A stretch of DNA of 49,546 bases from Micromonospora radicis (lineage in GTDB: Bacteria; Actinomycetota; Actinomycetes; Mycobacteriales; Micromonosporaceae): positions 1 through 49,546 of the forward strand of contig NZ_QXEC01000033.1 of the NCBI RefSeq assembly GCF_003583405.1. Direction: 5' to 3'. The translations under genes were made by a program, and so were the position numbers. The notes under the pieces are model-generated. The model saw nothing but the letters and a program-made list of their open reading frames with translations, made no database searches and was not told the DNA's origin. Positions 8,401 to 16,441 of the stretch are shown in pieces; positions within the stretch are counted from its first letter, which is position 1; every line of letters begins with the position of its first letter.

Positions 8401-8796
8401 GGTGGCCACCGTCGGTTCCCCGGCCAGCGGATCGTCGAACGAGTCCCGACCGCGCCGCCCGATCCGCCGGATCAGCTGGTCGAGCCGGGTACGCACCCGG
8501 TGGGCCAGCTCACCGGCGGCCTTGCGGGTGAAGGTGAGGCCGAGGATCTGCTCCGGCCGGACGTACGAGTTCGCCACCAGCCAGACGACCCGCGCGGCCA
8601 TCGTCTCCGTCTTGCCCGAGCCGGCACCCGCGACGACCAGCAGTGGCTCCACCGGGGCGGCGATGATCGCCGCCTGTTCCCGGGTCGGTGCCGGCAGCCG
8701 CAGCAGCTTGGCCAGCTCCACCGGGGTGTAGCGGGGACCGGAGTCGGCCGCCCGGGGCGCCGGTGCGCTCGGGTTGAACAGGGCGGGCTGGGTCAC
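5446..8796 (-). CDS. adnB: UvrD-type helicase with C-terminal nuclease, AdnB-like, 1116 aa
   Basis: This is a superfamily 1A helicase: Q-motif region (PTREQAAI), Walker A GAGSGKT at 57-63, motif II LLDEYQDTS near 294, motif III GDPCQSIYGWRGAS, motif V AHAAKGLEWD, motif VI VAVTRPRR. The C-terminal RecB/PD-(D/E)XK nuclease includes HAWLEQRF, GRMDAVF, VVDWKTG near 1042 and QLAVYRLAW, with no Fe-S cysteines. This matches AdnB, the lead motor of the mycobacterial AdnAB end-resection complex. The GTG at 8796 overlaps the adnA stop as GTGA, so the subunits are translationally coupled. Confidence 0.9.
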   Translation of the reverse strand: MTQPALFNPSAPAPRAADSGPRYTPVELAKLLRLPAPTREQAAIIAAPVEPLLVVAGAGSGKTETMAARVVWLVANSYVRPEQILGLTFTRKAAGELAHRVRTRLDQLIRRIGRRGRDSFDDPLAGEPTVATYHSYAGRIVTEHGLRAGYEPSTRLLTEASRWQLVDLIVRNYDGDMSEVDRMPSTVTDAVLALAGELDEHLVDPDVLAAWTGRFFADVQARPGRVYADVRKALALQRTRLKLLPLVRAYARRKDDFEAMDFADQLARAARVAREHPGVGEIERDRYRVVLLDEYQDTSHAQVVLLGALFGGGHPVTAVGDPCQSIYGWRGASAGTLDRFPTEFARTDGSPAQVLGLTTSWRNRPEILAVANALATPLRAAGAQVPELHAALSVREPIGHRSPRGAAAGTVHCALLSTYADEADWIADSLLGAWRGAARMPGALPEQIPVVLRPTTAVLVRLRSQIPAIAAALRERGLPVEVVGLGGLLDTPEVRDVVCTLRVLADPTDGAALLRLLTGARWRIGPRDLVALHRRAKAIAAARRQLADDGDPEIVADRLDEATLVEALADLGPAPAYSAEGYARLRAYARELGLLRYRLDQTLPELIADIERTTGLDVEVAVRAGRDGAGDAGLARGHLDALGDVAARFSGDTPGATLAGFLAYLAAAEDEERGLAAGEVEVVEGAVQILTAHAAKGLEWDVVAVAGLSRGVWPGQVRNSDHWLGGLGVLPFPLRGDADGLPELALADADDQRGVARAVADFGDAWRAHDEREERRLAYVAVTRPRRLLLCSGHWWGEGTKRPRGPSALLREVHHTCLAGGAGYLVDEWAPEPTPDAVNPTTEVVLRAEWPADPLGVRRPALTEAATLVRRFLTDGDVAGEDAAAVDPEVLRWRREADLLLAERAELSRLSGPVDVVLPEHLSVTQLVALRRDPVALARTLRRPLPTEPNPYARRGTAFHAWLEQRFGADRLLDTDELPGAADADAAPDEALAELQQRFLASEWADRAPIEVEVPFATVIGGVVVRGRMDAVFRRPGDRFDVVDWKTGARPSGPAAEVAAVQLAVYRLAWAELAGVPVDRVGAAFHYVREGVTVRPADLLDVDGLTALLASVPELS

Positions 8797-11700
8797 GGCT
8801 CGACCACCTGCCGGCCCTGCCCCGACACCGGGCAGCTGGTGCGTACCGGGCAGACCCGGCACTTCGAGTTGGCGACCGCGGCGAAGGTGGCCGCGGCCAT
8901 CGTGTCGGCGGTGCGCCGGACCAGCGCGGTGGCCCAACCGGCCTCCGGTCCGTCGGTGCTGGCCGGTTGGGCCTGCTCCCGGGCGTCGCGGGCGCCGGTG
9001 CCGAGCTGCACCAGGGCCGCCCCGCCCGGCTCGTCGCCGAACTCGGCGAACGCCCCCGCCTCCACCGCCGCCTGGTACGCGCCCAGCTGCGGATGCTCGG
9101 CCACCTCACGCTCGGTGACCGCGGTGGACTTGCCGGTCTTGAGGTCGATCACCACCAGCCGCCCGTCCTCGTCCACCTCCAGCCGGTCCACCCGGCCGAC
9201 CAGCTCGACCGGCCGCCGTGGGTCGTCGAGGCGTACCGCGAACTCGTGTTCGATGGCGAGCAGCCGGCGCGGGTTCGCGGCCAACCAGCGCAGCAGCTTG
9301 TCGACCATCGCCTCGGCGCGGGTCCGCTCCGGCCCGACCATCCAGCGGGCGGCCAGCTCGATCGCGTCGAACCGGGCGGCGACGTACTCCAGCAAGGCGC
9401 TGCGGTCGGCGCTGGCGTCCTCGGCGAGCATCGCCGCCGCGTGCACCAGGTTGCCGACGCCCTGCGCCGCGCTGGCCGGGGTGCTGCCGCCGTGCCGTTC
9501 GAGCAGCCAGCGCAGGCTGCACCGCAGCGCGCTCTCCATGCCCGAGGGGGTGACCCGGACCGCCTCCCCCGGGTCGACCAGCGGACGGTCGTCGGAGAGC
9601 GGCCGCAGCCCCCACCAGTCGTCCGGGTGCGCCCCGGGGACACCGGCGGCCGCCAACCGGGCCAACTCGGCCGCCGCCAGCCGGCGCCGGGCCGGCGACG
9701 CCGCCGGATCGACCGTCGCGGTACGCAGCTCCGCCACCAGCGCGGGCAGGGTGAGCGCCCGCGGCGGCCGGCTCACCGGCAGGGTACGCGGCCCCGCCTC
9801 GTCGCCCGCCTCGGCGCGCTCCGCACCGCCCGGCTCCGCACCGCTCGGCTCGGTCACGGGCAGCTCGGTCACGGGCAGCTCGGTCACGGGCGGATTCCGG
9901 GGGTCGTCGGCGGGTGCCGCGCAACCGCCACCCGGCCCCGTCGGACCGGCGGTGGACGGGGACGGGGAGCCGGTGCCGTCGGCGGGTGGCGTGCCGGGGC
10001 CGAGTTCGTAGAGGAAGCGGCTGGGTTGCTCCTCGTGGTCGTCGCCGCCCACGGCGGCGGAGGCGACCGCGCTGACCAGTAGCCGGCGCCGGGCCCGGGT
10101 CACCGCGACGTGGAACAGCCGCCGCTCCTCGTCCAGCAGTGCGGAGGTCTGCCCGACCCGGCTGGCCACCCCGTCCGCACCGTCCGCCCGGCCGGCCAGC
10201 ACGTCGACCAGTCGTTCCGAACCGAGCAGACTGCCACGCAGGCGCAGGTCGGGCCAGACTCCCTCCTGCACCCCGGCGACGGCGACCAGATCCCACTCCA
10301 GTCCCTTGGCCGCGTGGGCGGTGAGCAGCCGGACGGCGTCCCCCCGGTCGGCGGTCGGGGCGAGGGTGTCGGCGGGCAACTCCTGACCGAGCACGTGGTC
10401 GAGGAAGACCTCGGTACGCGCACCGGGCAGCCGATCGGTGAACCGGGCGGCCGCGTCGAAGAGGACCAGCACGGCGTCCAGGTCGCGGTCGGCCGCCTCG
10501 GCCCGGCGACGGCGGGCGAGATCACCCTCACCGGCGACGGCCGGGCCCGGCGTCAGGGCCGACGACCACAGCTCGGCGAGCCCGCTGGCCCGCCACACGG
10601 CCCAGAGCACGTCCTCGACGGTGGCGCCCGGCCGACCGGCCGTCTCCCGGGCCACCGCCAGCAACCCGGCGACGGTCTGCGCCGGCTCGGCCCAGCGCCG
10701 CTGCACCGCGGCCAACTCGGCCGGATCACGCAGCGCCTCGACGATCAGCTCGCCGGAGGGGCGACGGTCGCCGCCGGCCAGGGCGATGGCCCGCAGCCCC
10801 TGCCGCAACCGCCGCTCGGCCAGCGGATCGGCGCCGCCGAGGGGCGAGTGCAGCAGGGCGACCGCCGCCTCCTCGTCGAGCCGCTCCGGCTCCAACGCGC
10901 AGCGCAGCAGCAACAACAACGGCGCGACCGCCGGTTGCAGGTGCAGCGGCAGGTCCTCGCCGTGCACCACGGTGGGTACCCCCGCCGCGTGCAGGGCCCG
11001 GCGTAGCGCCGGCAGCTGCCGGCCGGTGGAGCGGACCAGCACCGCCATCCGCGCCCAGGGCAGCCCGCCGAGCAGGTGCGCCTCGCGCAACGCGTGTGCC
11101 AGCCAGGCCGCCTCGCTGGTGGCCGAGCGGAAGGTGCGGACCTCCACCGCACCCGGCGGCGCGTCCGGCAACGGACGCATCCGGCGGTGCGTCGCCGGGC
11201 CGCGCAACCGTCGGGCCAGCCGGTTGGCGGCGGCCAGCAACCGCGCACCACCGCGGTGGTTGGTGGTCAGCAACACCTGCGCGGCGGGCGCCCCCGAGGC
11301 GGTCCGGAACCGGTGCGGGAAGGTCGTCACCCCGGCCGGGTCGGCGCCCCGGAAGGCGTACGTGGACGAGTCCGGGTCGGCGAAGGCGACCAGCGGTGGA
11401 CCGCCACCGGCGACCGTCTCCAGCAGGTCGAGCTGGGCGGGGTCGGTGTCGGCCAACTCGTCGACATAGACGTGGGTCAACCGATGTCGCTCGGCGGCGA
11501 GCAGTTCCGGGTCGTCGCGCAGCAGCCCGGTGGCCGCCCGGACCAGTTCCGCCGGGTCGTATGCCACCGAGCCCCGGTTGGCGACGTCGCGCAGCGCGAG
11601 GACGGCGACGTACTCCCGGAGGAACCTCGCAGCGGCGGGCCAGTCATCGCGGCCGAGCCGCTCGCCGATGCGGGCCAACTGCGCCGGGCCCACCCCCCGC

Positions 11701-12341
11701 TCGGCCGCCCGCATCAGCAGGTCGCGCAGCTGGGCCGCGAACGCCCGGGTCCGCAGTGCCGGGCGCAGGTCCGCCGGCCAGCCGACCGGGTCGGCGTCCG
11801 GCTCCTCGCCGACCGCGTCGAGCAGCTCGCGGATGATCAGATCCTGTTCCGGACCGGTGAGCAGCCGGGGCGACGGCTCGCCCCGCTGGGCGGCCGCGCG
11901 GCGCAGCAGTCCGAAGGCGTACGCGGGGAAGGTACGCACCAGCGGCTCGCGCAGCACCCGCTGCCCGGTGGCGGCGATCCGCGCCTCGATCCGGTGCCGC
12001 AGGTCGGTGGCGCCCCGCCGGCTGAAGGTGAGCACCAGGATCCGCTCCGGGTCGACGCCCTCGGCGACCCGCGCGGCGACCGCCTCGACGAGGGTGTGGG
12101 TCTTCCCGGTGCCCGGTCCACCGAGGACCAGCATCGGCCCGGCGGTGTGCCCGACGACCTCGGCCTGCCCCGGGTCGTCCACCGGCCCTTCGGTGGAGCC
12201 GGGCCCCTCGGTCGACCCCCCGGACCCGCCAAGCCCCTCGGTCGACCCGGTGGGCCCACCAGGCACCTCGGTCGGCCTCCCGGGCCGACCGATCCCCCCG
12301 GTCGGCCCGCCGGGCCGACGCACCAGCCGGTACGCCTGCAT
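8793..12341 (-). CDS. adnA: Helicase/Fe-S nuclease subunit, AdnA-like, 1182 aa
   Basis: Walker A GGPGTGKT lies at 74-81, a degenerate Walker B reads VYVDELAD, then AHAAKGLEWD and VAVTRARRR. The C-terminal nuclease has VIDLKTGKS near 1067 framed by four cysteines, one near 942 (ALRCSLRW) and three in CRVCPVRTSC near 1164. This is the AddB/Cas4-like Fe-S arrangement. Together with AdnB it would resect double-strand breaks. Residues about 11-53 are a Gly/Pro/Ser/Thr/Glu low-complexity insert (GGPTGG, STEGPGSTEGP) between the conserved N-terminus MQAYRLVRRP and the Q-motif; this is unusual. The ATG at 12341 fits the MxxYRLVRxP start typical of the family. Confidence 0.9.
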   Translation of the reverse strand: MQAYRLVRRPGGPTGGIGRPGRPTEVPGGPTGSTEGLGGSGGSTEGPGSTEGPVDDPGQAEVVGHTAGPMLVLGGPGTGKTHTLVEAVAARVAEGVDPERILVLTFSRRGATDLRHRIEARIAATGQRVLREPLVRTFPAYAFGLLRRAAAQRGEPSPRLLTGPEQDLIIRELLDAVGEEPDADPVGWPADLRPALRTRAFAAQLRDLLMRAAERGVGPAQLARIGERLGRDDWPAAARFLREYVAVLALRDVANRGSVAYDPAELVRAATGLLRDDPELLAAERHRLTHVYVDELADTDPAQLDLLETVAGGGPPLVAFADPDSSTYAFRGADPAGVTTFPHRFRTASGAPAAQVLLTTNHRGGARLLAAANRLARRLRGPATHRRMRPLPDAPPGAVEVRTFRSATSEAAWLAHALREAHLLGGLPWARMAVLVRSTGRQLPALRRALHAAGVPTVVHGEDLPLHLQPAVAPLLLLLRCALEPERLDEEAAVALLHSPLGGADPLAERRLRQGLRAIALAGGDRRPSGELIVEALRDPAELAAVQRRWAEPAQTVAGLLAVARETAGRPGATVEDVLWAVWRASGLAELWSSALTPGPAVAGEGDLARRRRAEAADRDLDAVLVLFDAAARFTDRLPGARTEVFLDHVLGQELPADTLAPTADRGDAVRLLTAHAAKGLEWDLVAVAGVQEGVWPDLRLRGSLLGSERLVDVLAGRADGADGVASRVGQTSALLDEERRLFHVAVTRARRRLLVSAVASAAVGGDDHEEQPSRFLYELGPGTPPADGTGSPSPSTAGPTGPGGGCAAPADDPRNPPVTELPVTELPVTEPSGAEPGGAERAEAGDEAGPRTLPVSRPPRALTLPALVAELRTATVDPAASPARRRLAAAELARLAAAGVPGAHPDDWWGLRPLSDDRPLVDPGEAVRVTPSGMESALRCSLRWLLERHGGSTPASAAQGVGNLVHAAAMLAEDASADRSALLEYVAARFDAIELAARWMVGPERTRAEAMVDKLLRWLAANPRRLLAIEHEFAVRLDDPRRPVELVGRVDRLEVDEDGRLVVIDLKTGKSTAVTEREVAEHPQLGAYQAAVEAGAFAEFGDEPGGAALVQLGTGARDAREQAQPASTDGPEAGWATALVRRTADTMAAATFAAVANSKCRVCPVRTSCPVSGQGRQVVEP

Positions 12342-12435
12342 CCCGACATCCCATCACGGCCCTGCGACAGCGGTTACCGCACCACGCCCGCCCGAGCCCC
12401 AGCTCACGCTCTGCCTGCCCGGCGGCGACGGGGAG

Positions 12436-12981
12436 TCAGGGCAGCTGCGATTCGATGGTGTCGAGGGCGGCGGGAACGGTGTCGACGAGCCGGAGCAGGT
12501 CGAAGCCGGCGGGTTTGAGGAAGGTCTGGTCGGTCAGCGCGCGCAGCCAGTCCAGCAGCGGGGCGTAGAAGCCGTCGGTGTCCACCAGCACCATCGGCTT
12601 GCGGTGCAGGGCGAGCGTCGCGGTGGTCCAGACCTCGAAGAGTTCGTCGAGCGTGCCGAGACCGCCGGGCAGCGTGAGGAAGGCGTCCGACTTCTCGATC
12701 ATGACGATCTTCCGGCTGGCCATCGAGTCGGTGACCACCAGTTCGTCGGAGGCGAGGTCGGCGACTTCGAGGTCGACCAGCGCCTGCGGGATCACGCCGA
12801 CCGTGCGGCCACCGGCCGCCCGGGCACCGTCGACCAGCGCGCCCATCATCCCGACGCAGCCGCCGCCGCTGACCAGGGTGTGCCCCCGCCGGGCGAGCTC
12901 CGCTCCGGTGGCCGCCGCCAGGTCCAGCCAGCGCTGGTCGAGGGTGCGGGAGGAGGCGCAGAACACGCAGATCGCCGCCAT
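12436..12981 (-). CDS. LOG family protein (TIGR00730), 181 aa
   Basis: The LOG signature is complete: SGGGCVGMMG (39-47 region), SRK at 89-91 and PGGLGTLDE at 105-113. Family members hydrolyse cytokinin riboside 5'-monophosphates or related nucleotides to free base and ribose phosphate. The physiological substrate in this bacterium is not known. It follows another LOG paralogue by 4 nt and is presumably co-transcribed. Family-typical length. In M. tuberculosis, as I recall, a LOG gene (Rv1205) also lies close to dapE/dapD. Confidence 0.9.
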   Translation of the reverse strand: MAAICVFCASSRTLDQRWLDLAAATGAELARRGHTLVSGGGCVGMMGALVDGARAAGGRTVGVIPQALVDLEVADLASDELVVTDSMASRKIVMIEKSDAFLTLPGGLGTLDELFEVWTTATLALHRKPMVLVDTDGFYAPLLDWLRALTDQTFLKPAGFDLLRLVDTVPAALDTIESQLP

Positions 12982-12985
12982 CTGG

Positions 12986-13822
12986 TCAGCGCTCCGATTC
13001 CGCGGCCGCCGCCTGCTGGTCGGCCGCGGTACGGGCCACCGCGTCCTCGCGTACCGCCTCCTGCTCGGCGTTGAGCGCGGCCTCGGCCTCCACGATGTGC
13101 CGGACCGCCGCCGCCACCTCGTCGGTGACGCAGATCAGGTCCAGGTCCACCGGACCGATCTTGCCCTCCGCGGCCATCGTGTCGCGCAGCCAGTCGAGCA
13201 GGCCCTGCCAGTAGTCGACGCCCATCAGCACCACCGGGAACCGGGTGACCTTGCCGGTCTGCACCAGGGTGAGCGCCTCGAACAGCTCGTCCATGGTGCC
13301 GAAGCCGCCGGGCAGGACGACGAACGCCTGGGCGTACTTGACGAACATGGTCTTGCGGGCGAAGAAGTAGCGGAAGTCGATGGCCAGGTCGACCCAGTCG
13401 TTGATGCCCTGCTCGAAGGGGAGCTCGATGCCGAGGCCGACCGACCGCCCGCCGGCCTCACTCGCGCCCCGGTTGGCCGCCTCCATCACGCCGGGACCAC
13501 CACCGGTGATCACCGCGTAACCGGCCCTCGCCAGCGCCGCTCCCAGCGCCTCGGCGAGTTGACACTCCGGGCTGTCCGGTTTGCTGCGGGCCGAGCCGAA
13601 GACGCTGACCGCCGGCGGCAGGTCGGCGAGGGTGTCGAACCCCTCGACGAACTCGGACAGTATGCGCAGCGCGCGCCAGGAGTCCTTGGTCCGCCAGTCG
13701 GCTCGCGCCCGTGAATCCAGCAGCCCCTGATCGGCGGTGCTGGTGGGGATCGCCTGCCGACGCATCGTGACGGCGCCGCGATGCCGCTCCTGTCCTGGTT
13801 CGCGGTGGTTGCTCTGGCTCAT
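12986..13822 (-). CDS. LOG family protein (TIGR00730), longer paralogue, 278 aa
   Basis: The core has TGGGPGVMEAAN and PGGFGTMDELFE, the nucleotide-binding motifs of the LOG/lysine-decarboxylase-like fold. It carries about 60 extra N-terminal residues and an Ala/Glu-rich tail of about 35 residues that looks helical. The two adjacent LOG genes are different subtypes, not a recent duplication: identity is confined to motifs. The ATG at 13822 has no Shine-Dalgarno, but TACGGT lies 7 nt upstream, suggesting a leaderless mRNA. An internal ATG at 13765 is an alternative start. Confidence 0.88.
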   Translation of the reverse strand: MSQSNHREPGQERHRGAVTMRRQAIPTSTADQGLLDSRARADWRTKDSWRALRILSEFVEGFDTLADLPPAVSVFGSARSKPDSPECQLAEALGAALARAGYAVITGGGPGVMEAANRGASEAGGRSVGLGIELPFEQGINDWVDLAIDFRYFFARKTMFVKYAQAFVVLPGGFGTMDELFEALTLVQTGKVTRFPVVLMGVDYWQGLLDWLRDTMAAEGKIGPVDLDLICVTDEVAAAVRHIVEAEAALNAEQEAVREDAVARTAADQQAAAAESER

Positions 13823-13829
13823 GGGAGCA

Positions 13830-13835
13830 ACCGTA
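13830..13835 (-). promoter_or_regulatory. TACGGT -10 box, leaderless LOG operon
   Basis: TACGGT lies exactly 7 nt before the ATG at 13822. No good -35 was found, so confidence rests on position and consensus only. Confidence 0.45.
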
Positions 13836-13915
13836 GTGGAGTCCCGCCGAAGAACCCGGCAAACACTTCGTGATCTTGTGCAACCAAATCGCTTTGCCGT
13901 ACGTCTTACTATTCA

Positions 13916-13928
13916 CATACCGGGTATG
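13916..13928. promoter_or_regulatory. Palindromic operator candidate CATACCGGGTATG
   Basis: This 13-bp odd palindrome lies 34 nt upstream of the small gene at 13962. Its core ATACCG-R-GTAT recurs upstream of the subtilase at 19830-19848. Such ATAC/GTAT palindromes resemble sites of PadR-like regulators; that assignment is an inference. Confidence 0.45.
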
Positions 13929-13961
13929 CCCCGGCACGCAGGCTTCGGGGGAGGAGACGGC

Positions 13962-14114
13962 GTGATCACCAGTAACGAACGGATTCGGATCCGGCGCCAG
14001 ATGCAGCGGCGCATCCGCGACGTGGTGGCCGAGCGCCGCCGGGCCCGCCTGCTGGAAGGCCCGCCCGAGCCGCCCACCGAACCCGCCGCCGAAGCCCACC
14101 TCACCGCGGTCTGA
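13962..14114 (+). CDS. Small basic protein, 50 aa
   Basis: The GTG at 13962 is preceded by GGGGGAGGAG at a good distance. The product starts MITSNERIRIRRQMQRRIRD, a highly basic, probably helical segment with about a dozen arginines in the first 30 residues. It ends in a Pro/Glu/Ala tail. The basic helix could bind nucleic acid, but no family is recognised. It diverges from the LOG operon and has its own palindromic upstream site. The long upstream in-frame extension lacks a Shine-Dalgarno and is probably not translated. Confidence 0.6.
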   Translation: MITSNERIRIRRQMQRRIRDVVAERRRARLLEGPPEPPTEPAAEAHLTAV

Positions 14115-14173
14115 CCTGCCGACACCGCGGCCTGAGCCGCCACGCCGCCGGCTGAACCGCCACGCCGCAGTGC

Positions 14174-15247
14174 TCAGGTCGAGGCGAGCCAGCGGTGCAG
14201 GGTGGCGGCGCCGTCGCGGATCTTGCCGATCTCGACGTGCTCGTCCGGGTGGTGGGCCAGGTTCGGGTCACCCGGGCCGAAGTTCAGCGCCGGGATGCCG
14301 AGCGCCGCGAACCGGGACACATCCGTCCAGCCCAGCTTGCCGACCGGAGCGGCACCGACCGCGGCCAGGAACTCCCGCGCCGGCAGGGCGTCCAGCCCGG
14401 GCAGCGCACCGGGTGCGCAGTCGGTCACCGTCAGCTCGTAGCCCGCGAGGACCTCGCGCAGGTGCGCCTCGGCCTCGGCCGGCGTACGGTCCGGCGCGAA
14501 GCGGTAGTTGACCTCGATCTCGCACCGGTCCGGCACCACGTTGCCGGCGACCCCGCCGTGGATCCGCACCGCGTTCATCCCCTCGCGGTACTCGCACCCG
14601 TCGATGGTGACCCGGCGGGCCTGGTACCCGGCGAGCCGGCGCAGCACCTCACCGGCGGCGTGCACGGCGTTGACGCCGTGCCAGGAACGCGCCGAGTGGG
14701 CCCGCACACCGGTGGTCACCACCGTCGCCCGCATGGTCCCCTGGCAGCCGGCCTCCACCAGGCCGTACGTCGGCTCCAGCAGCACCGCGAAGTCGGCCTC
14801 CAGCCACTCGGGATGCGCCGCGGAGACCAGGGTGAGCCCGTTGTACCGGGACTCGATCTCCTCCGCCTCGTAGAAGAAGTACGTCACGTCGTAGCGCGGG
14901 TCGGGCAGATGCACCGCCAGCTGGAGCGCGAAGGCCACCCCCGACTTCATGTCCGAGGTGCCGCAGCCGTACATCAGGTCGCCCCGCACGGTGGAGGGGA
15001 AGTTGTTGTTCAGCGGGACGGTGTCCAGGTGCCCGGCCAGCACCACCCGGGTGGCCCGGCCCAGGTCGGTCCGCGCCATCACCGTGTTGCCGTGCCGGTA
15101 CGTGGTCAGGTGCGGCGCGGCACGTAGTACCTCCTCCACGCAGTCGGCGATGGCCTTCTCGTCGAGGGACACCGACTCGATGTCGACCAGGGCGCGGGTC
15201 AGCGCCACCGGATCGGCGAGGACCTCGGGGGTAAGCGGGTTCTCCAT
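14174..15247 (-). CDS. dapE: Succinyl-diaminopimelate desuccinylase, 357 aa
   Basis: This M20 metallopeptidase cleaves N-succinyl-LL-diaminopimelate in the lysine/peptidoglycan precursor pathway. Metal and catalytic residues are visible: AGHLDTVP (H73, D75), CGTSDMKSG (D99), YEAEEIES (E129/E130), the LLEPT acidic residue, and HHPDEHVE near the C-terminus. The length is typical for actinobacterial DapE. The ATG at 15247 has TACCGT 7 nt upstream and no Shine-Dalgarno, so it is probably leaderless. It is divergent from dapD, the enzyme two steps earlier. Confidence 0.95.
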   Translation of the reverse strand: MENPLTPEVLADPVALTRALVDIESVSLDEKAIADCVEEVLRAAPHLTTYRHGNTVMARTDLGRATRVVLAGHLDTVPLNNNFPSTVRGDLMYGCGTSDMKSGVAFALQLAVHLPDPRYDVTYFFYEAEEIESRYNGLTLVSAAHPEWLEADFAVLLEPTYGLVEAGCQGTMRATVVTTGVRAHSARSWHGVNAVHAAGEVLRRLAGYQARRVTIDGCEYREGMNAVRIHGGVAGNVVPDRCEIEVNYRFAPDRTPAEAEAHLREVLAGYELTVTDCAPGALPGLDALPAREFLAAVGAAPVGKLGWTDVSRFAALGIPALNFGPGDPNLAHHPDEHVEIGKIRDGAATLHRWLAST

Positions 15248-15254
15248 GGTCCGC

Positions 15255-15260
15255 ACGGTA
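15255..15260 (-). promoter_or_regulatory. TACCGT -10 box, leaderless dapE
   Basis: TACCGT lies 7 nt before the dapE ATG. A clear -35 is not evident. Confidence 0.45.
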
Positions 15261-15308
15261 CCGTCACAATCGGCGACCGCGAGACGCGAGCCCTTCGGCG
15301 CAGCGCGC

Positions 15309-15397
15309 GGAGTGCGCTCGCAAGCCCCGCGGCCGCGAGCAGCAGCCAGCACACGAAGCGCACGCAGGGCGTTCGCGAGCCGCAGTCGCGAGCACAG
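15309..15397 (+). repeat. Two diverged relatives of the mini-cistron repeat, dapE-dapD gap
   Basis: The segment at 15309-15340 (GGAGTGCGCTCGCAAGCCCC, then GCGGCCGCGAGC) and that at 15369-15397 (GTTCGCGAGCCGCAGTCGCG) match the core of the 59-62 bp repeats at 3043-3170 and 42519-42636. The open frame and start-stop overlaps are not preserved here. They look like decayed copies in a divergent promoter region. Confidence 0.5.
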
Positions 15398-15428
15398 CCC
15401 GCGCAGCATGGGAACAAGGGGTGAGTAA

Positions 15429-16388
15429 GTGACGTCCACACAATCCGCGTGGGGCATCGGCCTGGCCACCGTCACCGCCGAAGACCAGGTCCTCGACACC
15501 TGGTACCCGACCGGCAAGTTGGGTCTGGGCGAGTTGCCGCTGGTGCCCGGCGAGGACGAGGCCGACGTGCTGGACCTGCCGCCGGGGGCGATCGGGGACC
15601 GGGCGCTGCCCGGTCTGCGTACCGTGCAGGTGGTCACCGTGATCGGCTCGCTGGACGACCCGATCAAGGACGCGGCCGACGCGTACCTGCGGCTGCACCT
15701 GCTCTCGCACCGCCTGGTGCGACCCAACGAGCTGAACCTCGACGGCGTCTTCGGCAAGCTGGCCAACGTGGCCTGGACCTCCGCCGGGCCGTGCCCGCCG
15801 GAGCGGGTCGACGAGCTGCGCGTGATCGAGCGGGCCGCCGGCCGCCACCTGGCCGTGTACGGGGTGGACAAGTTCCCCCGGATGACCGACTACGTGGTGC
15901 CCTCCGGGGTGCGGATCGCCGACGCCGACCGGGTCCGCCTCGGCGCCCACCTCGCCGCCGGCAGCACGGTCATGCACGAGGGCTTCGTCAACTTCAACGC
16001 CGGCACGCTCGGCACCTCCATGGTCGAGGGCCGGATCGTGCAGGGCGTGGTGGTCGGCGACGGCTCCGACATCGGCGGTGGGGCCTCCATCATGGGCACC
16101 CTCTCCGGTGGCGGCACCGACCGGGTACGCGTCGGCGAGCGCAGCCTGATCGGGGCGAACGCCGGAGTCGGCATCTCGCTCGGCGACGACTGCGTGGTCG
16201 AGGCGGGCTGCTACATCACCGCCGCCTCGAAGATCACCCTGCCGGACGGCCGGGTGGTCAAGGCCCGTGAGCTGTCCGGCGTCGACGGGCTGCTGTTCTG
16301 GCGCAACTCGGTCAGCGGAGCGCTGGAGGCGAAGCCGCGTACCGGGCAGGGCATCACCCTCAACGCCGCCCTGCACGCCAACGACTGA
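15429..16388 (+). CDS. dapD: Tetrahydrodipicolinate N-succinyltransferase, 319 aa
   Basis: DapD transfers succinyl from succinyl-CoA to tetrahydrodipicolinate. The protein has the actinobacterial architecture: an N-terminal domain of about 150 residues, then a left-handed beta-helix of hexapeptide repeats (MVEGRIVQGVVVGDGSDIGG, RSLIGANAGVGISLG) and a short C-terminal part. Length agrees with mycobacterial DapD, about 317 aa. The GTG at 15429 follows AAGGGGTGAG. Convergent with the subtilase, with a strong terminator between. Confidence 0.96.
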   Translation: MTSTQSAWGIGLATVTAEDQVLDTWYPTGKLGLGELPLVPGEDEADVLDLPPGAIGDRALPGLRTVQVVTVIGSLDDPIKDAADAYLRLHLLSHRLVRPNELNLDGVFGKLANVAWTSAGPCPPERVDELRVIERAAGRHLAVYGVDKFPRMTDYVVPSGVRIADADRVRLGAHLAAGSTVMHEGFVNFNAGTLGTSMVEGRIVQGVVVGDGSDIGGGASIMGTLSGGGTDRVRVGERSLIGANAGVGISLGDDCVVEAGCYITAASKITLPDGRVVKARELSGVDGLLFWRNSVSGALEAKPRTGQGITLNAALHAND

Positions 16389-16401
16389 GACACGGGTGCC
16401 C

Positions 16402-16435
16402 CGGTGGGCCCGGCGCCACCGCGCCGGGCCCACCG
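16402..16435. terminator. Bidirectional terminator between dapD and the subtilase
   Basis: A perfect 15-bp stem (CGGTGGGCCCGGCGC at 16402-16416 and its complement at 16421-16435) has a CACC tetraloop. It lies 14 nt after the dapD stop and 7 nt before the subtilase stop on the other strand. Confidence 0.85.
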
Positions 16436-16441
16436 TGCGGC

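Noticed and set aside
7897..10011. 704-codon plus-strand frame across adnB/adnA
   Set aside because: Antisense to conserved helicase motifs; no recognisable protein.
14174..15871. 565-codon form of DapE
   Set aside because: The extra N-terminus is antisense to dapD; the family start is the ATG at 15247.
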